This document shows, piece after piece, positions 62,017-64,000 of a stretch of 64,000 nt of DNA. The stretch covers positions 620,001-684,000 of the forward strand of contig JAEZLH010000017.1 of NCBI GenBank assembly GCA_023435895.1. Reading direction: 5' to 3'. The stretch's first letter is position 1. Each line of letters opens with the position of its first letter. The notes under the pieces were generated by a model, which did not search any database, was not told where the DNA came from, and was given only the letters and a program-made list of their open reading frames with translations. This stretch comes from Bacillota bacterium. GTDB taxonomy: Bacteria; Bacillota; Clostridia; Lachnospirales; Lachnospiraceae. The position numbers were made by a program, and so were the translations under genes.

Positions 62017-62817
62017 ATGAGCAATGAAGAATTAGTGGATCAGATCCAGAAGGGGATCAATAAATCAGAATACATGGAGCAGCTCTACATTCAGAATAAA
62101 GGATTTATTTATAACATAGTTAGGAAGTACCGGTACGCTTGCAGGAGCAGCTATGACGGTGTTCCAATCCTTGAACTGGAAGCTTATTTTGGGATTGTAG
62201 AGGCGGTAGAGCGCTTTGATCCTGACCTTGGAGCCGGGTTCCTTACCTATGCCAGCTTATGGATCAACCAGGTAGTGAAGCGCTTCCTGGATAACTCCGG
62301 CCAGGTGATCCGTGTCCCAGTTCACAGGCAGCAAGAGATATATAAATACAATAGGGTCAAGGCTTATTATTTAAACCACTATGATAGAGAGCCAAGCATT
62401 AGGGAGTATTCTTCCCATATCGATATATCACCGGTTCAGGTGGAGAAATTAGAACAGTTCATGTTCCAGGGATCCGTTCAAAGCCTGGATGAAGCGGTAC
62501 CGGGTGGAGAGGGTGAGAGTATTTCATATTTAGATACGATACCGGCAGAGGTAAACATTGAACAGGCTATTGTTGAAAGGGAAGCTGCTAAGCAGATCCG
62601 TGAGGAATTATGGGGAGTTATTAACGAAGTACTCCATCATGAAAAGATGGCTGCAGCATTGTTCTACCGTTTCAAGGAAGGCCTTACACTCAACGAGACA
62701 GGAAAGCAGATGGGTATCACTAGAGAGCTAGTTAGGCAATATGAGAGTAAGGCACTAAGGCGCTTAAGGTGTAATAGCCGGACAAAAAGAATGTTTGAAG
62801 ACTATTTAATCGCATAG
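62017..62817 (+). CDS. Sigma-70 family RNA polymerase sigma factor
   Basis: 266 residues with region 2 (YFGIVEAVERFDPDLGAGFLTYASLWINQ), region 3 (REPSIREYSSHIDISPVQVEKL) and region 4 (LTLNETGKQMGITRELVRQYESKALRRLR). Related to sigma factors carried by Lachnospiraceae phages and elements. GGGAGG ribosome site. Probably directs element-specific transcription. Confidence 0.9.
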   Translation: MSNEELVDQIQKGINKSEYMEQLYIQNKGFIYNIVRKYRYACRSSYDGVPILELEAYFGIVEAVERFDPDLGAGFLTYASLWINQVVKRFLDNSGQVIRVPVHRQQEIYKYNRVKAYYLNHYDREPSIREYSSHIDISPVQVEKLEQFMFQGSVQSLDEAVPGGEGESISYLDTIPAEVNIEQAIVEREAAKQIREELWGVINEVLHHEKMAAALFYRFKEGLTLNETGKQMGITRELVRQYESKALRRLRCNSRTKRMFEDYLIA

Positions 62818-62939
62818 TAAAGAAAGTGAAGCATCAGAACTTATGAATGCTGCATAAAGAAGGCAGTTTGGGGAACCTATTAGTGGGAGTAGATCGTAAA
62901 AGGGTAGGGGTATTACACATTCAAATGCATCTAAATAAA

Positions 62940-62997
62940 TGCAAATGTAGTCAAAAGAAGGTAAGTGATTGCAAATGATTGCAAATGAATGCAAATG
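62940..62997. repeat. TGCAAATG direct repeats
   Basis: TGCAAATG at 62940-62947, 62970-62977, 62980-62987 and 62990-62997. The last three have an exact 10-bp step, one helical turn, and end 12 bp before the -35 box at 63009. Likely binding sites for a regulator. Confidence 0.6.
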
Positions 62998-63008
62998 TAT
63001 ATAATTTG

Positions 63009-63037
63009 TTGACTTTATATGTATTCTATGGTAATAT
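63009..63037 (+). promoter_or_regulatory. Promoter of Abi-like locus
   Basis: TTGACT, 17 bp, TAATAT; transcript start expected near 63044. Confidence 0.75.
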
Positions 63038-63043
63038 ACTTAT

Positions 63044-63096
63044 AACAACTCCCACAGGCCTCTATCTTTGATATGCAAACTATGTGGGCTTTTTGT
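63044..63096 (+). ncRNA. Short leader RNA ending in terminator hairpin, upstream of Abi-like gene
   Basis: CCCACA (63051-63056) pairs with TGTGGG (63083-63088), followed by CTTTTTGTTT. With the promoter at 63009 this defines an RNA of about 50 nt ahead of the HEPN gene, which would be reached by read-through. AbiF-type HEPN proteins are reported to work with an adjacent structured RNA; assignment here is inference. Confidence 0.5.
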
Positions 63097-63114
63097 TTAT
63101 ATGGGGGATTACTA

Positions 63115-64000
63115 ATGAGTGAAGAAGTCAAACCTTTTTTATCAGTTAATCAACAAATACAGTTATTAAAAAGTAGGGGGCTAATTATCCAGGAAGATAA
63201 GCTGGAAGTAGCTAAAAATTTTTTATTAAACAATAATTATTATCGAATAAGTGGTTACACGTTAACTTTGAGAAAAAATGATAGGTTTTATGAAAATGCA
63301 AATATTGATAATGTAATTCAAATTTACGAATTAGACAGAAGAATTAGACATATAATATTGTCCATTACAGAGGAAATAGAAGTAAGAACTAAATCATTAA
63401 TAGCATATTATCATGCCAAAACATATGGAGCTATAGGTTATCAGGATATTAATTGTTTTCATTGTTTGAATGATGGAAAAGTAATTAGCAATTCTATAAG
63501 AAATTATTTGAATATTATTCATAAAGCTGATATGCAGAAGAAAAGCATGATTGAATATGAGGCATTTCTATCCCACCATATAAAAAATAAAAACGGCATT
63601 ATTCCATTTTGGGCATATGTTGAAGTAATGACTATCTCAGATATATCTAAGTTGTACTCATTGTTAAATCTTAATATTAAGAGTAATATAGCAAGAGATT
63701 TTGGATATCCTCATAAAACAGGGTATGAAATAATAGACAATCTACTCCATAGTGTTACAATACTTAGGAACATTTGTGCCCATGGCGGAAGGCTTTACAA
63801 TCGTTTATTCATTAGAAAACCGAAGCTTTCTAGCAAACAGAAAGCGCTATTGCGCAAAGATGAAGATGGTAATGTAGTATATGATAAGTTGTTTAGTTAT
63901 ATTTTAGTACTCAAATCATTATCAATACCTTCTGATTTTATACTACTAAAAAATCATTTGATTGAATATTGCCATCTTTATAGTTTTGTGGACATGAAAC
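63115..64000 (+). CDS. Abi_2/AbiF-type HEPN protein, 3' truncated by window
   Basis: At least 295 residues, open to the window end. The N-terminal signature (FLSVNQQIQLLKSRGLII, NNNYYRISGYTLTLRK, YELDRRIRHIILSI) is that of Abi-like proteins (PF07751, AbiD/AbiF). The HEPN ribonuclease motif R-N-x3-H appears as LRNICAHGG (R218, N219, H223). Members abort phage infection, probably by RNA cleavage. GGGGG lies before the ATG. Directly downstream of a promoter and short leader RNA. Confidence 0.9.
   Translation, partial: MSEEVKPFLSVNQQIQLLKSRGLIIQEDKLEVAKNFLLNNNYYRISGYTLTLRKNDRFYENANIDNVIQIYELDRRIRHIILSITEEIEVRTKSLIAYYHAKTYGAIGYQDINCFHCLNDGKVISNSIRNYLNIIHKADMQKKSMIEYEAFLSHHIKNKNGIIPFWAYVEVMTISDISKLYSLLNLNIKSNIARDFGYPHKTGYEIIDNLLHSVTILRNICAHGGRLYNRLFIRKPKLSSKQKALLRKDEDGNVVYDKLFSYILVLKSLSIPSDFILLKNHLIEYCHLYSFVDMK

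Noticed and set aside
62940..62997. CRISPR-like repeats before the Abi gene
   Set aside because: Repeats of 8 bp in 10-bp steps leave no room for spacers.

Overview
The window looks like low-GC Firmicute DNA, most likely Lachnospiraceae (Clostridium cluster XIVa). Evidence: AT-rich intergenic DNA, AGGAGG-type ribosome sites with many TTG/GTG starts, a CIRCE heat-shock operator, a DUF5721-like gene typical of that family, and TTGACA-N17-TATAAT promoters. Family names are by-eye recognition from the translated sequence; no database search was run.

Chromosome, 1-11085: a truncated GGDEF-EAL signalling protein, a ferredoxin-like aldo/keto reductase, a TraX-like membrane protein, a 57-residue protein, a DUF5721-like protein, htpG behind a CIRCE operator, a DegV protein, and an MFS efflux pump preceded by a 12-codon leader peptide whose mRNA can fold in alternative ways that hide the pump's ribosome site. 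Two copies of a MITE-like inverted-repeat element lie between these genes.

Prophage, 11136-56888 (about 45.8 kb): a complete-looking contractile-tailed (PBSX/Xkd-like) prophage in the 3' end of a tRNA-Pro(CGG) gene, bounded by a 26-bp direct repeat. Order: integrase (minus), cargo nuclease lipoprotein, ImmA/IrrE protease and repressor (minus), divergent operator/promoter region, Cro-like and small early genes, replication genes (DUF2800 nuclease, DUF2815, family A polymerase, VapE helicase), an iteron-type putative origin, VRR-NUC nuclease, SNF2 helicase, an accessory region (25.8-33.5 kb), terminase, portal, head, tail, baseplate, tail fibre, lysis genes and a last XRE regulator. In the accessory region four promoters carry a GAACNNNNGTTT-type (LexA/SOS-like) box in the -35/-10 spacer. 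The minor head protein ends in a RelA/SpoT-like synthetase domain and is followed by a 67-residue possible immunity gene. A programmed -1 frameshift signal joins the two tail chaperone frames.

Right flank, 56889-64000: the displaced tRNA-Pro terminator, an acetyltransferase, two small genes, tRNA-Thr(CGT), then a second phage-like or island segment with a frameshifted terminase-like gene, a membrane-protein cassette resembling one in the prophage, a palindrome-dense stretch, a sigma-70 factor and an Abi_2/AbiF-type HEPN gene cut by the window end. The Abi gene has its own promoter and a short leader ending in a terminator hairpin, an RNA-plus-HEPN layout.

Most promising for novelty: the capsid-fused RelA/SpoT-like domain with its neighbour, the SOS-like cargo regulon including a probable small RNA, the Abi gene with leader RNA, and the attenuator-like MFS leader.
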